Source: Atrichornis clamosus
Lineage: Eukaryota; Chordata; Aves; Passeriformes; Menuridae
Reading direction: 5' to 3'
DNA: 64,000 bases
Assembly (NCBI GenBank): GCA_013400975.1
Contig: WBMZ01003466.1
Coordinates: 146,501-210,500 of the forward strand
The notes below the pieces were generated by a model. It was not told where the DNA came from. It was given only the letters and a program-made list of their open reading frames with translations, and made no database searches. Each line of letters opens with the position of its first letter. The stretch's first letter is position 1. Made by a program: the position numbers and the translations under genes. Below are positions 24,901 through 36,624 of the stretch, in pieces.

Positions 24901-25360
24901 CCCTCCCCAAGAACTGCCACTTTTGAGAAACCCACAACCCCATACGTGTATAAATATATATGCAATATATACTCAATCCCACTCCCAGCTATGGAATCAA
25001 CAACAAACCAAACAAACAAAAACTTGCAAGGCAGAAATATCTGCAGCAAGCCTTTTTTTTCTGAGGAAATATTATTGAGGTGCTGAACAACATTTGATCA
25101 CTTGCAACCCTTTCAACTGACGTTCTATTATTCACATGTCTCTTTCATTATGCAACAGATGGTGAGTCCTGTCGCTGATTTTTTTTCTTCAGATTCACAA
25201 AACTTCAATGGATTGTAATATGACCCTAAAAACGGGTAGAAAAAGAAAATGCTTGTTAAGGTTTTATCTTTGATAATAATCCATTGACAGAGAATAACAG
25301 CTGACCTCCTATAAACCAAAAAAAGACACATTTGCCTCATTTTATGAAGAGCATTTGTCT
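21920..25360. other. Unique non-coding DNA
   Basis: No gene or CR1 copy is supported. A 16-base poly-A run is listed at 22257-22272. Bases 22480-22800 are GC-richer and give overlapping frames on both strands (22489-22884 plus, 22414-22731 minus). The AT-rich frame at 23121-23405 (minus) encodes a hydrophobic 94-residue product with no recognisable domain. A GATATA/GATA microrepeat lies near 24156-24172, and CAAC/AAAC words lie near 25000-25020. Confidence 0.55.
22257..22272. repeat. Poly-A tract (16 A)
   Basis: An uninterrupted run of 16 A in AT-rich unique DNA. No retroposed gene or SINE body precedes it, and no flanking duplication is obvious, so it is recorded only as a homopolymer. Confidence 0.85.
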
Positions 25361-25760
25361 AAAACATTTGACTGAGCTGCAGAATGTGGCCTTCAGCTGA
25401 AATGAAAGATGGTCCTTCTGTTGCTACACAAAGCCATATTTGCTGCTGCAAAGTGCAAAAGGATAGGCTGACAAATTGATAGTATGTCAGGAGCAAACTC
25501 GTCCTCGTCTTCACAAACATCTGCATATTTGTGAAGATTCTGACCGAGGAGTATTTTATTTAGAGGCTTCATTTGGCAAATTTAAGATAGTCACCACGCT
25601 GAAGTCTAAACATTGTTAGGAATGTCTTTAAATACAGTCCCTCTGTCTGCTTTCTGGCCACTTATTAATAGACATTTCTCAGTGCTGAAAGATGGGGGGA
25701 GGCTTAGAGCAATTAAAAGCTATGCTCCATATGCCTTTGATGTTTTTTTATCTCATCCTA
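25360..25760. promoter_or_regulatory. Candidate conserved regulatory block with internal hairpin
   Basis: A repeat-free stretch with an even mix of words typical of enhancers, including CAAAGCCATATTTGCTG, GACAAATTGATAG and TTTATTTAGAGGC. Inside it, CTTCACAAA (25509-25517) pairs perfectly with TTTGTGAAG (25528-25536) around a 10-base loop, CATCTGCATA. The loop holds an E-box-like CATCTG. No coding frame crosses it. The regulatory call is inferred from texture. Confidence 0.28.
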
Positions 25761-28700
25761 GACTAGCTAGATCCTGAATTATTATGCCATGAGTTATTAG
25801 ATGGGAGAGTTTACAGCAATAAGTAAAATAATAATAATGCTCATATGTTACTCCTCCTACTGATAGATCAAAATAACTCCCAAGCGCAGAGCTCAGTCTG
25901 GCAAACTCCTGCATTCCCGGGGAACCTAAAGCACACAAACATTCACCCTAGAGCTGGGCAGGAGGGTCTTTACCTCTTCATGTCGTGGCATGTGCTGCTC
26001 CAGTGTGACCAATTTGCGGGTTAAAAGCCCTGTGGGATGGTTTTGAGATGGGCTTTTGACCTCTAGGAACTTCACCTGGAATGAGAATGAGAGTCCAGGC
26101 TCTGTCTGCAACCAGGAGAGCAAATATAAACCTCCAGTGGGGTATTCAGAGCTTTCCTCCTTTAGGTCAAGGGAAAACCTGAGCTGTTCAGCTCAGTTCA
26201 CTTGGAGCAGTGCTGGTACTGAGCTTCAGCCTGTAGAGAAACTGTAATTAAGACCTGAGAACTTGGAGAGTTATTTTGTAGAATGGCATTAATATTAATA
26301 ATACAGAATATTTAATCTGTGAATCATTTCTTCTTTTGCATCTTGTTTTCTCTGAGGATAAGAGTTGCAGGAATTCAATAAGTGTTCAGGTTTAGGTCCT
26401 TGTCCTGTAAAAAAGGTGCATGAACATACTCAGATGGAGCTGTTTGTTTGTCTTATAAATCAAATTCCTGGCTGAATCAAGCCAAGCCAAGATATGAAAT
26501 TTTTTTTAACTCTGTATTCTTGCTTTAAGGCATAACCTAATTGATAACACAATATCAGACCTCTGCTGTAAAAAAATGTTGATAGACCAGATACTCTCTG
26601 CTGTAAGCCAGCAGAAAGCTTTTCCATTTTAACCAGCTAAGAATCTCCTTGAATACACATTTTTGGCAGGACTGGCTCTTCAGACACTATTATGAGTTGG
26701 TCTTTCACATTTTTGCAGAAAGTCTTTCAGGCTCTGCCTCTCCGAGTTAGGCAGGCACGAAGGAATCGACATGAGTCTAACTCAACAAAAAACTCAGCCC
26801 CAGTGCCTGCTTCTTGCCAAGAAGAGTGCCCCAGAACTCGAGCACTGCTGTGTTTACTGGCCCTTTCATAACACTGTCAGTATCGAGGAGTTGGTAAATA
26901 GAGAACTCATCCAGGAGGCTGTCAAATCCTTCTGCACTGCTGCACACCCCAAGATGATATGCTAACTCTGCTACCATTTTGCCAGGAAGCCTGACTTTAG
27001 AGGCTGGGTCAGGAGCGAGTGACACTTTTGCAGCAGGCTGTCCTTCAGGGGAAATGATGTTAGCCCCTGATTTTCCCTCAGCAGGGACGTGCAGAGGGAG
27101 CTGTTGGATGTTGGGGATTTTGCACTCGTCAAGTGTCCCGAAGTTTCCTCATAGCATCACCTCCTACTCGCTGCTAATTCTCGGTCACACTTTAATATTT
27201 CTCATTCATGCCTTGGAAGCACTTTGCAAACATTCTTGAACCAAGCCAATACTATTTGTGTGACAGTCACCTCCCAGAAAGCTTCTCAAACAACACAGCC
27301 CAGGCCCCAAGGAGCCCTGGGCCTGCCCAGCAGGGCACAGAGTGGGCACAGTGAGTGATTTGACAGGAACGTGCTGGAAATCAGTCGTGGGATGAGGAGC
27401 ACACCCCGAATCTGCTCTCGTGGGTGGGCACTTGTCCCAGAGCCCAGGGTTTCCTCGGCAGCTGCTGCTCCTTGGTTTGAAGATTGCTGTGGGACTGCAG
27501 CTACAATTTCATTGCAGTGATCAAGTACAACGGAGAATTGTTTAATTTTTGTCCTGTAACTGTTGGCAAATTAGACCCAAATGACCAGCCAGGGTTCGGA
27601 CTCCAGCGCTGGGTCGGTGTTTGCATACAATAAATGGCAAATTTTTGTCATATTACAAGGAAATCTCCCCTATCCTTTAATACAAGAATATTGGAATCCT
27701 GGTAGGTGTTCTGCTGCGTTCAGGCAGTTATTTGATCAGTTGACAGATTTGGGGTGTGATGCCTCATGATCGGCACTGTCAACCTGCTGGACAGTTCAAC
27801 AGATTCTGAAAAGGATTCTGTGACAAAAAGTGCATAAACCACACTTTTAGTTCCCTGTTCGAAGTCTTCTCACTGATTCTCTCATCCTACATGTCAGGGA
27901 GAGTAGTGAGGTACAGTATGAGTGACTGTGAATAATTTCCACCATTCTGAAAAGGCAAAAAATGAGAAGAGAAGGACATGTATTGTGGCAGCCCAGGTGA
28001 ATTTGACATTCCTGCAGATGTGCAATAACATAATCTGCTTCTTTTCCCGAGTTCCTCTACTACAAGGCTTTGTTGGCATGATTAGCCTCCTTAGTAGCAT
28101 CCTCCAGAGGGAATTCTACAGAGATGAAATACAAAAACTGCTTTAAAATGATAAGTCACAAATAGGATCTGCCACAAGGCATTATAAACAAAACTAGACA
28201 CAAGAGACTCGTGAAAAAATTAAAGTCTAAAGTAACTGAGAAAAACCCCAAACCTTCCTGCCTACAATCTCATTTGCACACCTGAGTTGTTTGTGCAGCT
28301 TCCAGGGCACAGGAAGCACAAAGGCAGTAAAAAGAGCAGCAAATGACCAACACAATGGCCATTGATTCAGGCATTCATTTAGCACAGTTTTCATACCCTC
28401 TAACGGGGAGGGTGTTCCCAGCTCTCTTTTGCAAGGCTTGTCGTTTTTCTGCATCTGTGTGTTGCTGAAAATTGGATCTTGTAACAAAAAGGGAGACACT
28501 GCGGGGAAGAGAATAACTGAACAAAGCATTTTCTTAAGTTTTAAGGATTGCAATTGCCCAACTACTGATATCATCTGGATGAAAATAATCAATGTATTCA
28601 ATATGTTACCAATAACCCTAAGCTCTGAGGGTGAGATATTTCTCCCAACACATTCATGTCATGATACTGCAAACATGAAATTCTGACTAAAAAATGATAT

Positions 28701-31700
28701 TTCTGCATATATGGTCTCTTTTCTGATTTTTTAAATCATATTTTTAGGCTTCTTTTTCAATCCTGGAATTTTTTTAAATTATTGTTGTTTTAATCTTGGC
28801 CATCTTTTTGCCCCTCTCAGAGCAAGCAGGTCTAACAGGCATTACAGACTTTTCCTTCATATTTGAGTGGTTGGCTCAAATGGGAGTGTCACGACAGGAG
28901 TTAAAGCTGATAAGTTTTATTGGGAAGTTCTTCTTAGTACATTTTAAATTCCAATTCTAAATGCCAACCCTGGTCTGGTTAAGTGAGTGTCTCTGCTGCT
29001 CTGGAGCCTTGAATCCCTGTTTTTGCTCTACCTGTGCTGGACAGTACAGAGCATGTTGAACCCACTCAGGACTGGCCAGGAAACAAGAGTTTTGCTTTAG
29101 GAAAAACTTCAGGATTTTACACATTCATAATTTGTTCCTCACCAGTGTGAGAAACCAGGAGAAAAATTCTAGTGAGGCACAGAAGCACAAGAAAAGCTAA
29201 AGTGGCCCAGGAGTTAAATCTGGGAGGGTCACCCCAACCCTGTTTTATCCTCTCATTTCAGCAGAGATCTGAACTCTGCTGTGGGTGTAACTTGCTCTGC
29301 AGTCAGCCAGCTCACTCGTGGTCTGTACTTCGGTCTGACCCGAAAATTGCTAATTGCAAAGGAAATGTCATCGAGGTGCAATAGAAACATTTCCAACAGC
29401 AGAGTTTTCTTTGGGAGAAACGCAATTGCAGCGGACAGCGTTGTGTGTCAGAAATCAAGACATTGCCGTCCAGAGAGAGCCTTGTTATGTTGGTAACAAA
29501 TACCTGAGGGAAGCATTGTCAATAACAGGCTGTGAGATATCCTGAGCCCACTGAGCAAGAACTGCTACATAAGTACAAATTTTAAAAGTATTACTGGCTA
29601 TGCTTTGTAGAATGATGCACTGGATAGATCAGACTAGTTCAGGGACCTACATTTAAGCTTATACAAGGAAATTTGAGGTCTTGGTCTCTAGGGAGTGTTC
29701 CACAGATGTATTTTTGCTTCTGGCACAGGGGAACATTCCAGTTTTAAGCCCAGGGGCTGGCTTTGGGGCGTGTGTGTGACGTGCAGGGATTGCATTGTGG
29801 GGCCATCACCTCACCAGCACTGGATCTGACCCCAGTAGCGTGGCTACTGGACCATGCACCAACCTCCATCCTCAACCCAGTCGAGCCCTGACAGCTGCCC
29901 TGCCATCCCAAATTAACCCATCAGGGTTGTTTTTCTATTTTTCGTGCTGTGTCAGGCTGTTCTTTCACACACAAGTATATTCAGTAAAGCACCTTTCTCC
30001 TTATCACTAAAGTATGACCAAGTTTGTCTTTTGGAATTATTCTGTAAGGATTGAGGCATCGATTGCCATCCTACACAGACCAGGAGCAGCAGCAGAATTC
30101 TCTTGCCTCCTTCCTGAGGGGAAAAACACTTATTTCTCCAGGGGCAGAGAAATCAGTTCATGAAAGATAAGTCATTTAGGAGTGGACAGCACCATGGAAG
30201 ATTATTTCCAAAATAACCCCTAAAGTTAAGAATATAATGTCAGGGCCAAGCATAAATGACTTTTTCTTCCTGTGATTCAATTCTCAGATCCAAGAGATTG
30301 TGCATTTGGAGCAATCACAGAAAGAATTTTCATGGATGCAGAATCAGTGATTTCTGGGATGGTTTTCTATCAGGCCCTGCTGTGGAGGATTGCAGTCTGG
30401 TTATAGAAAAAAAAGGAGCATTCCACTTTATTACTTAGCATTGAGAAAAACAAGCCTAATTGGCTTCTGCTGTGCTTTAATAACTAAAGAACAACAAAGG
30501 CATTTAGTCATTCACATAATTTCCTGTTTTTAAAGGATTTTAAATGCAACTCAGTGATTAACATTAAAAAGTAGCTCCTGTGCAGACATAAGAACTACTT
30601 CATTTTTTAATTATATTTTAACAGGTATAGATTCAATGTTCTTGACATTTATAAGAAGTCCTTCATTTCCAGCAAAGTATCATGATGAAATTTCCAGTCC
30701 CAGGGCTTGATCACCCTCCTGTGCATTCCCAGAGCTGCTGTGGCAGACCAGGCACAGATCCATGTTGTCCGTAGTCTTACACTAGCCCAGACTGTGGAGT
30801 GGTAGTCATTAAAACAGAATCAAATTAAAATCTCTCTGCTTTTCCACACATGGGGAAAACCCAAGACTCTGATGCCCTGGGTTTGGTCCTGTCTCTGGTG
30901 ACCATATTTGAACCCTGGGGGCTGTTAAGGGCAGGAAATCCATGCCCGGCCCCAGGGAGCCGGGTGGGACCACGAGCAGGAGCTGCTGCTGGGGTCCAAG
31001 AGGGCCCTGGTGGGCACAGACCAGATCTCAGAGGAGAGTGAGCACCAAACCCTTGAGGACCCAGATCTGAGCCGCCCGTCAGTGTCTGTTGCTGCCCTCT
31101 GTCCCTCTGTGTCACTGTGGTGTGACCTTAGCAGTGACCATTTGGCACAGAGTGAGCCATTGGCCACTTGGACAGGATTTCTGTCAGAAACCCCCGGTGC
31201 AGAGCGTGTGTGTCAGGGCTCAGCCCCACACAGACCTGCATCAGCAGCTGGTGGGAGCAAACCACGTTTATTTGGGGTCACACAGGTACGGCTTGCGTGG
31301 GGTTTTGTGTTTCCGTGCATCATAAGTTTCACTTCGAGATTGCGCTGTGATGGATGCTCCCGTGCAGGCTAAAACCCATCTGAAATTGCTGAGTATCATT
31401 CTGTTCCTTGAACTTGGATATCTGGCGAGGGGGAAGGAAAGCCCTACCCTTCTGTCATACTTTGTTTGCCTGGGTTTTTCTGGCGTGACACATCCCTGCA
31501 GGGCCCAGCGCCGCGAGCCGTGCTGCCCACAGTAACACATCCACACATTAGGCAGAATTCCTGATTTTGTAGGATTGCTGTTGTTTTTCATCCTTCTCCG
31601 CCACTGACCCCTGCAGATCTGGGCCTCCAAGAGGTATTTCATGACAGAAAGAGCTCACAAATGGTGTAAGATGTGTGTCGTGGAAAGGTTGCCATCATAT

Positions 31701-31830
31701 TTCTTGTGTGCGAAAAGGACAGCAAAAATCACCGAAATGGGCTGTAATAACTGATCCCATAGAGCTTAAACCTCCCTCAAGGCTGAAACAGCTTGGGCCT
31801 TTCTGAGCAGAGGCATATATTTTGAAGAGA
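25760..31830. other. Unique non-coding DNA
   Basis: Six kilobases without a CR1 copy or supported gene. The minus frame 26777-27025 (82 codons) and plus frame 26771-26965 overlap each other, and neither product is recognised. The minus frame 28227-28601 (124 codons) is AT-rich with no domain. Bases 30840-31330 are GC-richer, with overlapping frames on both strands (30825-31115 minus, 31010-31372 plus) and scattered CpGs, but not an island. I find no LTR pair, tRNA or hairpin longer than about 8 bp. Confidence 0.55.
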
Positions 31831-31839
31831 AAGGGGAAA

Positions 31840-32690
31840 GGAAATAAAAAAAATAATAAAAAAGAAACCTAATCTTCTGCTGATGCGGCCTTGGCAATCG
31901 ACTGAACTGACAAGGCTGTGTATTTGTAAAACAAGCTGCGCTAAGTATTTTTTCGGCCTCGTGTTTAGAAACACACAGAGGGGGGGGAAGAAGGGGAAAA
32001 AAAAAAAAAAAGAATAAATATGGAAATCAAATGTAAAAACTTCTTGCACTCACAACCGGCTTCCCGGAGGGAATTCCTGCCTCTGTTCTCTGCTCTTCCT
32101 CCACTCAGCAAAACAACTGCCAGTCATTAAGCGGAGCTGCGCCGCGCTCGCTGTACAGTAATTGAACACCAATGGCCCACCCTCATTTGCATCCCCCACC
32201 TCTTGATTGGCAGCTGTACATGAAATGCCAGATCAGTTGAAAGTATGTTGTGAGCTGGCACTAATGATCCAGTGGCTCCGGGGAAACCTGCCATATTGTA
32301 ATTCGGCTATCAGGCATGAAAGAAATAATTCTAAGTGCCAGCAATGTGAAGCCGAATAAATGTTTCAGTGCTGCAGGTTGCCAAGGGTGACACTTCTGAT
32401 TTAGTATAAACGAATGCCCCGTTGCCTTTGGGGTTGGGGGAGCTTGCAATGTATCTGAGATGTGTGTATAAAACATTAGTATTAGAAAATGGCTTCGGCA
32501 CGGGATGGGAAACAGAGGCCTGGTCCCAGGCGGTGCGGGAATGTTTACAACTAATGACTGGATGAAAGGATTTTTCTACCTACTGTAATGACAGGCAAAA
32601 TAGGATTTGCTTTCCCTGAGATGGAGAATAATGGCTATGTTAACTCTGCCTTTCCTTTTTCTTTCTCTCCCTAAATGAAATGCTCTTTTG
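31840..32690. promoter_or_regulatory. Strongest enhancer/promoter-like conserved block
   Basis: About 850 repeat-poor bases apart from one poly-A run. Landmarks include CTGTACAG (32151-32158), CCAAT (32169-32173), a perfect POU octamer ATTTGCAT (32185-32192), an inverted CCAAT, ATTGG (32206-32210), and a second CTGTACA (32214-32220). Unique sequence rich in TAAT, ATAATT and GAATAAATG words follows to about 32690. A short CpG cluster (GCGCCGCGCTCG, 32139-32150) precedes the CCAAT/octamer set. The symmetric CTGTACA...CCAAT...octamer...ATTGG...CTGTACA arrangement over 70 bases resembles a compact promoter or enhancer core. No TATA box or coding exon follows. Conservation cannot be tested here. 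Confidence 0.42.
31997..32011. repeat. Poly-A tract after G-rich run
   Basis: Fifteen A preceded by a purine-only stretch (GAGGGGGGGG AAGAAGGGG) from about 31977. This is a purine/pyrimidine-asymmetric tract that can form triplex-type structures in principle. It lies inside the enhancer-like block. Confidence 0.8.
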
Positions 32691-32699
32691 TAAAGAAAA

Positions 32700-34400
32700 T
32701 CACATCTATTTTCTTCAGCGTAGTGGAGGGAGGTTGTGGATTTAACTCCTTGGGAGCGTTGGGGTTTTGGAGGGAAGGAGGTGGATGGGGGTTAATGGAT
32801 GCCCTCTCCGCCCAGCCCCTCATCACCTGCCACAGACTTTGTGCCAGGAAAAGAATTTTTTTGGAGCATTTATGCTCTTGATTAATGTTAAAATCTGTTG
32901 AGAGATGAAAGAAAAGAAGCCAGATGCCTTAAAAACATAACACAGACAGTTTTTACTTTAATATTTCAGCAGCTGCACATTAGAATGTCACAAAAGGTGA
33001 GGGTGGAGGGACAGGTGTCTGCAGACACTTGAAAATGGGGAGACAACACGCAGGAAGGAGCTGGTGCTCTCCTGTTGTGCCTGTACACACACAGCTGCAG
33101 GGACTGTAAATGGAGCTAATTAATTGCATCTGCACATGGGATGGTGTTGGCTCCACAGTCGCTGCAGGTACAAAAACCTGCCAGGAATTTGTTACCTTTT
33201 TAAGAACAAAATCCTCTGATGCTTTGGAGAGCAGTGCACAGAGGTGTGTGGACAGCTCGAACCTCCTTTCTATCCCTGCCAGTTCACAGATGAGAGAAAC
33301 TTTGTTACCCACACCCAGTCTGCCATGCAAATTGGCAATATCTTCAAACTTGGATCACTTTTATTAACCCCTCTTTAACTTCAGCAGGGTTATCTGAAAA
33401 CCTGGCTGGCAGAGGAAAAAAGGAGAGTGCTGCAGAAAATTAATTCATTTCTTAAAGCTGCAGCTAAGTAGAAAGTAAAAAAGAAAACTGTGAAAATAGC
33501 TAGTTCAGCCTAGTAATGGTTAAACTTCTGCTCTGCTGAGACCTCAACCTTTCCTGCTGTGTGTGTCATTTCATCGATTTCGAGTATTCTTGTTGTGGCC
33601 CTTTGTGGTCCCCAGTTTTACACTTTGACAGTGAGTTTTTTGGCACTGAAGCCATCCCTGCTTTGTCCAGCACCCAGCACGGGGGCACCTTCCCCAAGGC
33701 ACTGCAGTGACACAGGTGATGAGAACACTGCCCAGCAGGACACACATTTCCCAATCCTCGTGGATCAAAGGGACCCTGGACCCACAACAGGGATCCCTTG
33801 GCACCTTGTGGGGTGCTGCATGTGAGATGTTGGGTCTCAGCTCCCACATGCATCAATGGAAATTGAAGGCCTTGAGGATCACTCAGGATCAGATCCTGAC
33901 TATTTTGTTGAGGCTGTTATTGTTGTTATGGTGCCCCATGATGAGATACCATCTGTAATTTGTGGTCAGTGGGGATGCAGGAGGAAAAATGACAAATTAG
34001 AAGCACAAAATGCTGTAAGATGAATGAACTACCTGAGAAAGAATGTGTGTCAGCCTGCAATTTATGAGGATAAAACATCAGAGCTGACAATCTATTATCA
34101 GAGATCAGATGAAGCCTAAAATTTTGGATATAGATTTGAATAGCCCCAAACAGAGGCAGCAGATGGATTGGTAGGCTGATATTCAGGGATTACATTTGGG
34201 CCCTCTTGAAAAAAAGAAAAAGGGATTTCTTTCAAACCGTGGCTCTTGATTTAGTTTCAGATGTCAATCACTTGGCATCTTCAAAACTATTTGGAAAAAG
34301 TGTTTTGGTTCAGCTGCATCTCAGCACAATAAGCCTTTCAGAAGTGTCTGTTCAGACACTGAATATTATTCCTGTTATTTCGGTGCTGTCCTGCATCCCC
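32700..34400. other. Unique non-coding DNA
   Basis: No gene is supported. Short overlapping frames occur on both strands (32980-33330 minus, 33110-33367 plus, 33559-33825 plus, 33566-33856 minus) with unrecognised products. An octamer word ATGCAAAT lies at 33325-33332. No other structure is evident before the CR1 copy at 34405. Confidence 0.55.
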
Positions 34401-34404
34401 TGTT

Positions 34405-34850
34405 TCCACACAGGTGAGGACTGTGTCCAGGTGGTTCTGGAATAACCCCGGTGAGGAGACTCCACAGCCTCTCTGGACAATCTGTTCAATGCTCACAGGG
34501 AAGAAGTTCTGCCTCCAGTCCTGTGGAACTCCCCGGGATCAGCTCCTGCCCGTTCCTCCTGTGCCATTCCAGCCCCTGGAGCAGATCCTGGTCCATCCCT
34601 GACCCCTCCCTCCACACAGGGACACCCAGGGGTGAGGGCCCCTCTCAGCGGGGGCGGCTCTGGGGGCTGCACAGCCCCAGCTCCCTCAGCCTTTCCTGGG
34701 CAGGGAGAGGCTCCAGGCCCCTCCTCATCCTCGCAGCCTCCACTGGACCCACTCCAGGAGCTCCAGGTCTCTCTTGTGTTGAGGAGCCCAAAAGTGGACA
34801 CAGCATTCCAAACTTTCCAGGCCTCTGCCTGGTGCAGCACACAGCGGGGT
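34405..34850 (-). mobile_element. CR1 LINE fragment, minus strand, longest copy
   Basis: Read on the minus strand this is an older CR1 fragment of about 430-445 bases. The plus strand shows the complement of familiar CR1 blocks in order: GAGACTCCACAGCCTCTCTG, CACAGGGAAGAAGTTCTGCC, CCCAGCTCCCTCAGCCTTTC, GAGGCTCCAGGCCCCTCCTC, CGCAGCCTCCACTGGACCC and GTGGACACAGCATTCCA. The terminal tail repeat is not recognisable and one internal segment looks shortened, so both ends are decayed. It reaches further into the 3' part of the element than any other copy here. The plus frame 34451-34990 and the minus frames over it are repeat-driven and are not genes. Confidence 0.88.
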
Positions 34851-36345
34851 GGGACCGAGCAGCAGGAATTCCTGTGGAAGTTCCCAGCATGTTTCCCCAG
34901 AGCTGGAAAGGGCTGGCAGGAGCACTTTCAGTCGTGGTTTCAACTAGGTGCTGTCACTCAGTGATTGGCCAATTCACCATTATTTTTTAAAGGAATGCCC
35001 AGTCTGGGAAGCAGAAGGAAATACTGTTGCCTTTTAGATATTGTCCTTCAATTAAAAAAACCCCTACCCAAAGCACCTGTTCACGTCTCACCAGGAAGAT
35101 TTTAGGCACATCTGAATTATGCTGCCCATATTCTACCTCTGCATCCCCTGAGCATTCATCCATGACTCAAAGATTTGCAAAATAACCAATATGTAAAAGG
35201 TGAATTATTTTCAGAAGTATAATGAATGATATATTTGTCTTTGTAACACACCAGATCTGTTCCTGAGTTTTGTAACAAGTCTCTTTCCTAATACAAATAT
35301 CCCCGGAGCGAGCAAGATGATTTCAGTAATTTGAGAACGGAATGTATTCCATGAAAGTTAATAATATGGTGCTTCCCAGAAGTAAGACAAATATGAAGAC
35401 CTGCAAACCAGATGATAGCATTTTTATTTTTATAGATGAAAAATCCCAGGAAAAGCTTCTTTATATTACCAAAGTGTAAAAACAAATCCTTTGTAATAAA
35501 GGCAATAATTTATGCCGTAATGAAATTTGTCACATAGTTTATTTTCAGTTATTTAAAAGGATTAATTTTGTAGATGCAGTCTGATAGATCCACAGTGCCT
35601 CTCTGCAGGAATCGTGTTTTTTCCAGAAGTGGATCAAAACCACAGTGAAAGTGGGAGCAAAGAGCCAGTCCTGTCTCAGCTGTCCATGGTTGTAGTGGCA
35701 GTCACACACAAGCCATGCAAAGTAGGTGGTCAAATGCATGCAAAATTCTGCTTGGCCAGTATCAGAAGTAATAAATGTGGTAAGGCAGAATAAATATGCA
35801 AAATATAGTACTTTAACCTAATAACATGACCACTTGCAAGCTTTAGCATAACACTGAAAATCACTAATGGAGCCCTGTGCAGATTTGCACGATACAAGCA
35901 GTCAAGAATCATGCATAATGGAACAGTGCAACAGCTAACAGCAGATTCACACAAGATAATTTAAACTTGTTTGTATGGAAATGAAGAACTGATCTTTGAA
36001 GTGGTCCTTAATGAGATTCTGCTTGATCCTCTCTGTATCCGGAGAAAGTCTTCCCTTTTCGTTCTGCATCCGGCTCGTGTTGCTGGGGTGCAGAGAAAGG
36101 ACTCCTTTAAATTATGAATGCTAGTTTATATCTACATTGTTTGGTGAGAACCAAGTGCTGCCACGGAGCCTTGCAAAATCGTTATTAGAAGTTCTCTATG
36201 TTGGTAGAGCACCCCTGCACTGTTACCCAGCTTGGTGTTCCTGGTCAGTGTGGTGGAGTCCCGACCACAACCAGAGCCTAATGCAGTCCAAAGAGATTGC
36301 AATAAAAGTGTAATTTGGATTTAAAATGCAGGAGAGGTTGTGGCA
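34850..36345. other. Unique AT-rich non-coding DNA
   Basis: No gene is supported. Several short minus frames (35288-35485, 35545-35739, 35730-35954) are AT-rich and unrecognised. The interval contains the regulatory-looking block at 35700-35960, listed separately. Bases 36000-36340 hold nothing recognisable before the CR1 copy. Confidence 0.55.
35700..35960. promoter_or_regulatory. Candidate conserved regulatory block
   Basis: A repeat-free AT-balanced stretch with POU- and homeodomain-like words (ATGCATGCAAAAT, AATATGCAAAATAT, CCTAATAACATG, AATCATGCATAATGG) spaced over 250 bases. Near-octamer words recur three times. No frame of note. The inference is from motif texture only. Confidence 0.25.
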
Positions 36346-36349
36346 AAGT

Positions 36350-36620
36350 GGAGGTCCCAGGGAACAAGGAACAGGACAAGAGGGAACGGCCTCAAACAGT
36401 GCCAGAGGAGGGTCAGGTTGGACATTGGGAGGAATTTCTTCCTGGAAAGGGTGGTCAGGCACTGGAACTGCCCAGGGAGATGGTGGAGTCCCCATCCCTG
36501 GAGGTGTCCAAGGAAGGCCTGGATGTGGCACTCAGTGCTCTGGGTTGAGATCAGTCACAGGTTGGACTCGATGGTTTTGGATACGTTTTCCAACCTAAAG
36601 AACCTGGTGATTCTGTGATG
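36350..36620 (+). mobile_element. CR1 LINE 3' fragment, plus strand
   Basis: A well-preserved 5'-truncated CR1 copy. In order it shows CCCAGGGAACAAGGAACAGG, GAGGAATTTCTTCCTGGAAA, GGGTGGTCAGGCACTGGAAC, TGCCCAGGGAGATGGTGGAG, CCATCCCTGGAGGTGTCCAA, TTGGACTCGATGGTTTTGG and a TGGTGATTCTGTGATG tail. The TTGGACTCGATGG...TTTTCCAACCTAAA 3' end is a different subfamily signature from the copies at 21.7 and 57.2 kb. Three overlapping plus frames cover it; they are remnants or chance and include no intact reverse transcriptase. Confidence 0.95.
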
Positions 36621-36624
36621 CCAT

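Noticed and set aside
26777..27025. 82-codon minus frame with a somewhat protein-like composition
   Set aside because: I considered a fossil retroelement or exon, but no motif is recognisable, and the plus strand over the same bases is also open (26771-26965).
30825..31330. GC-richer stretch considered as an LTR or exon
   Set aside because: No TG...CA ends, polyadenylation layout, primer-binding site or paired copy; frames on both strands overlap.
34451..34990. 179-codon plus frame
   Set aside because: Runs antisense through the CR1 copy at 34405-34850; a repeat artefact.
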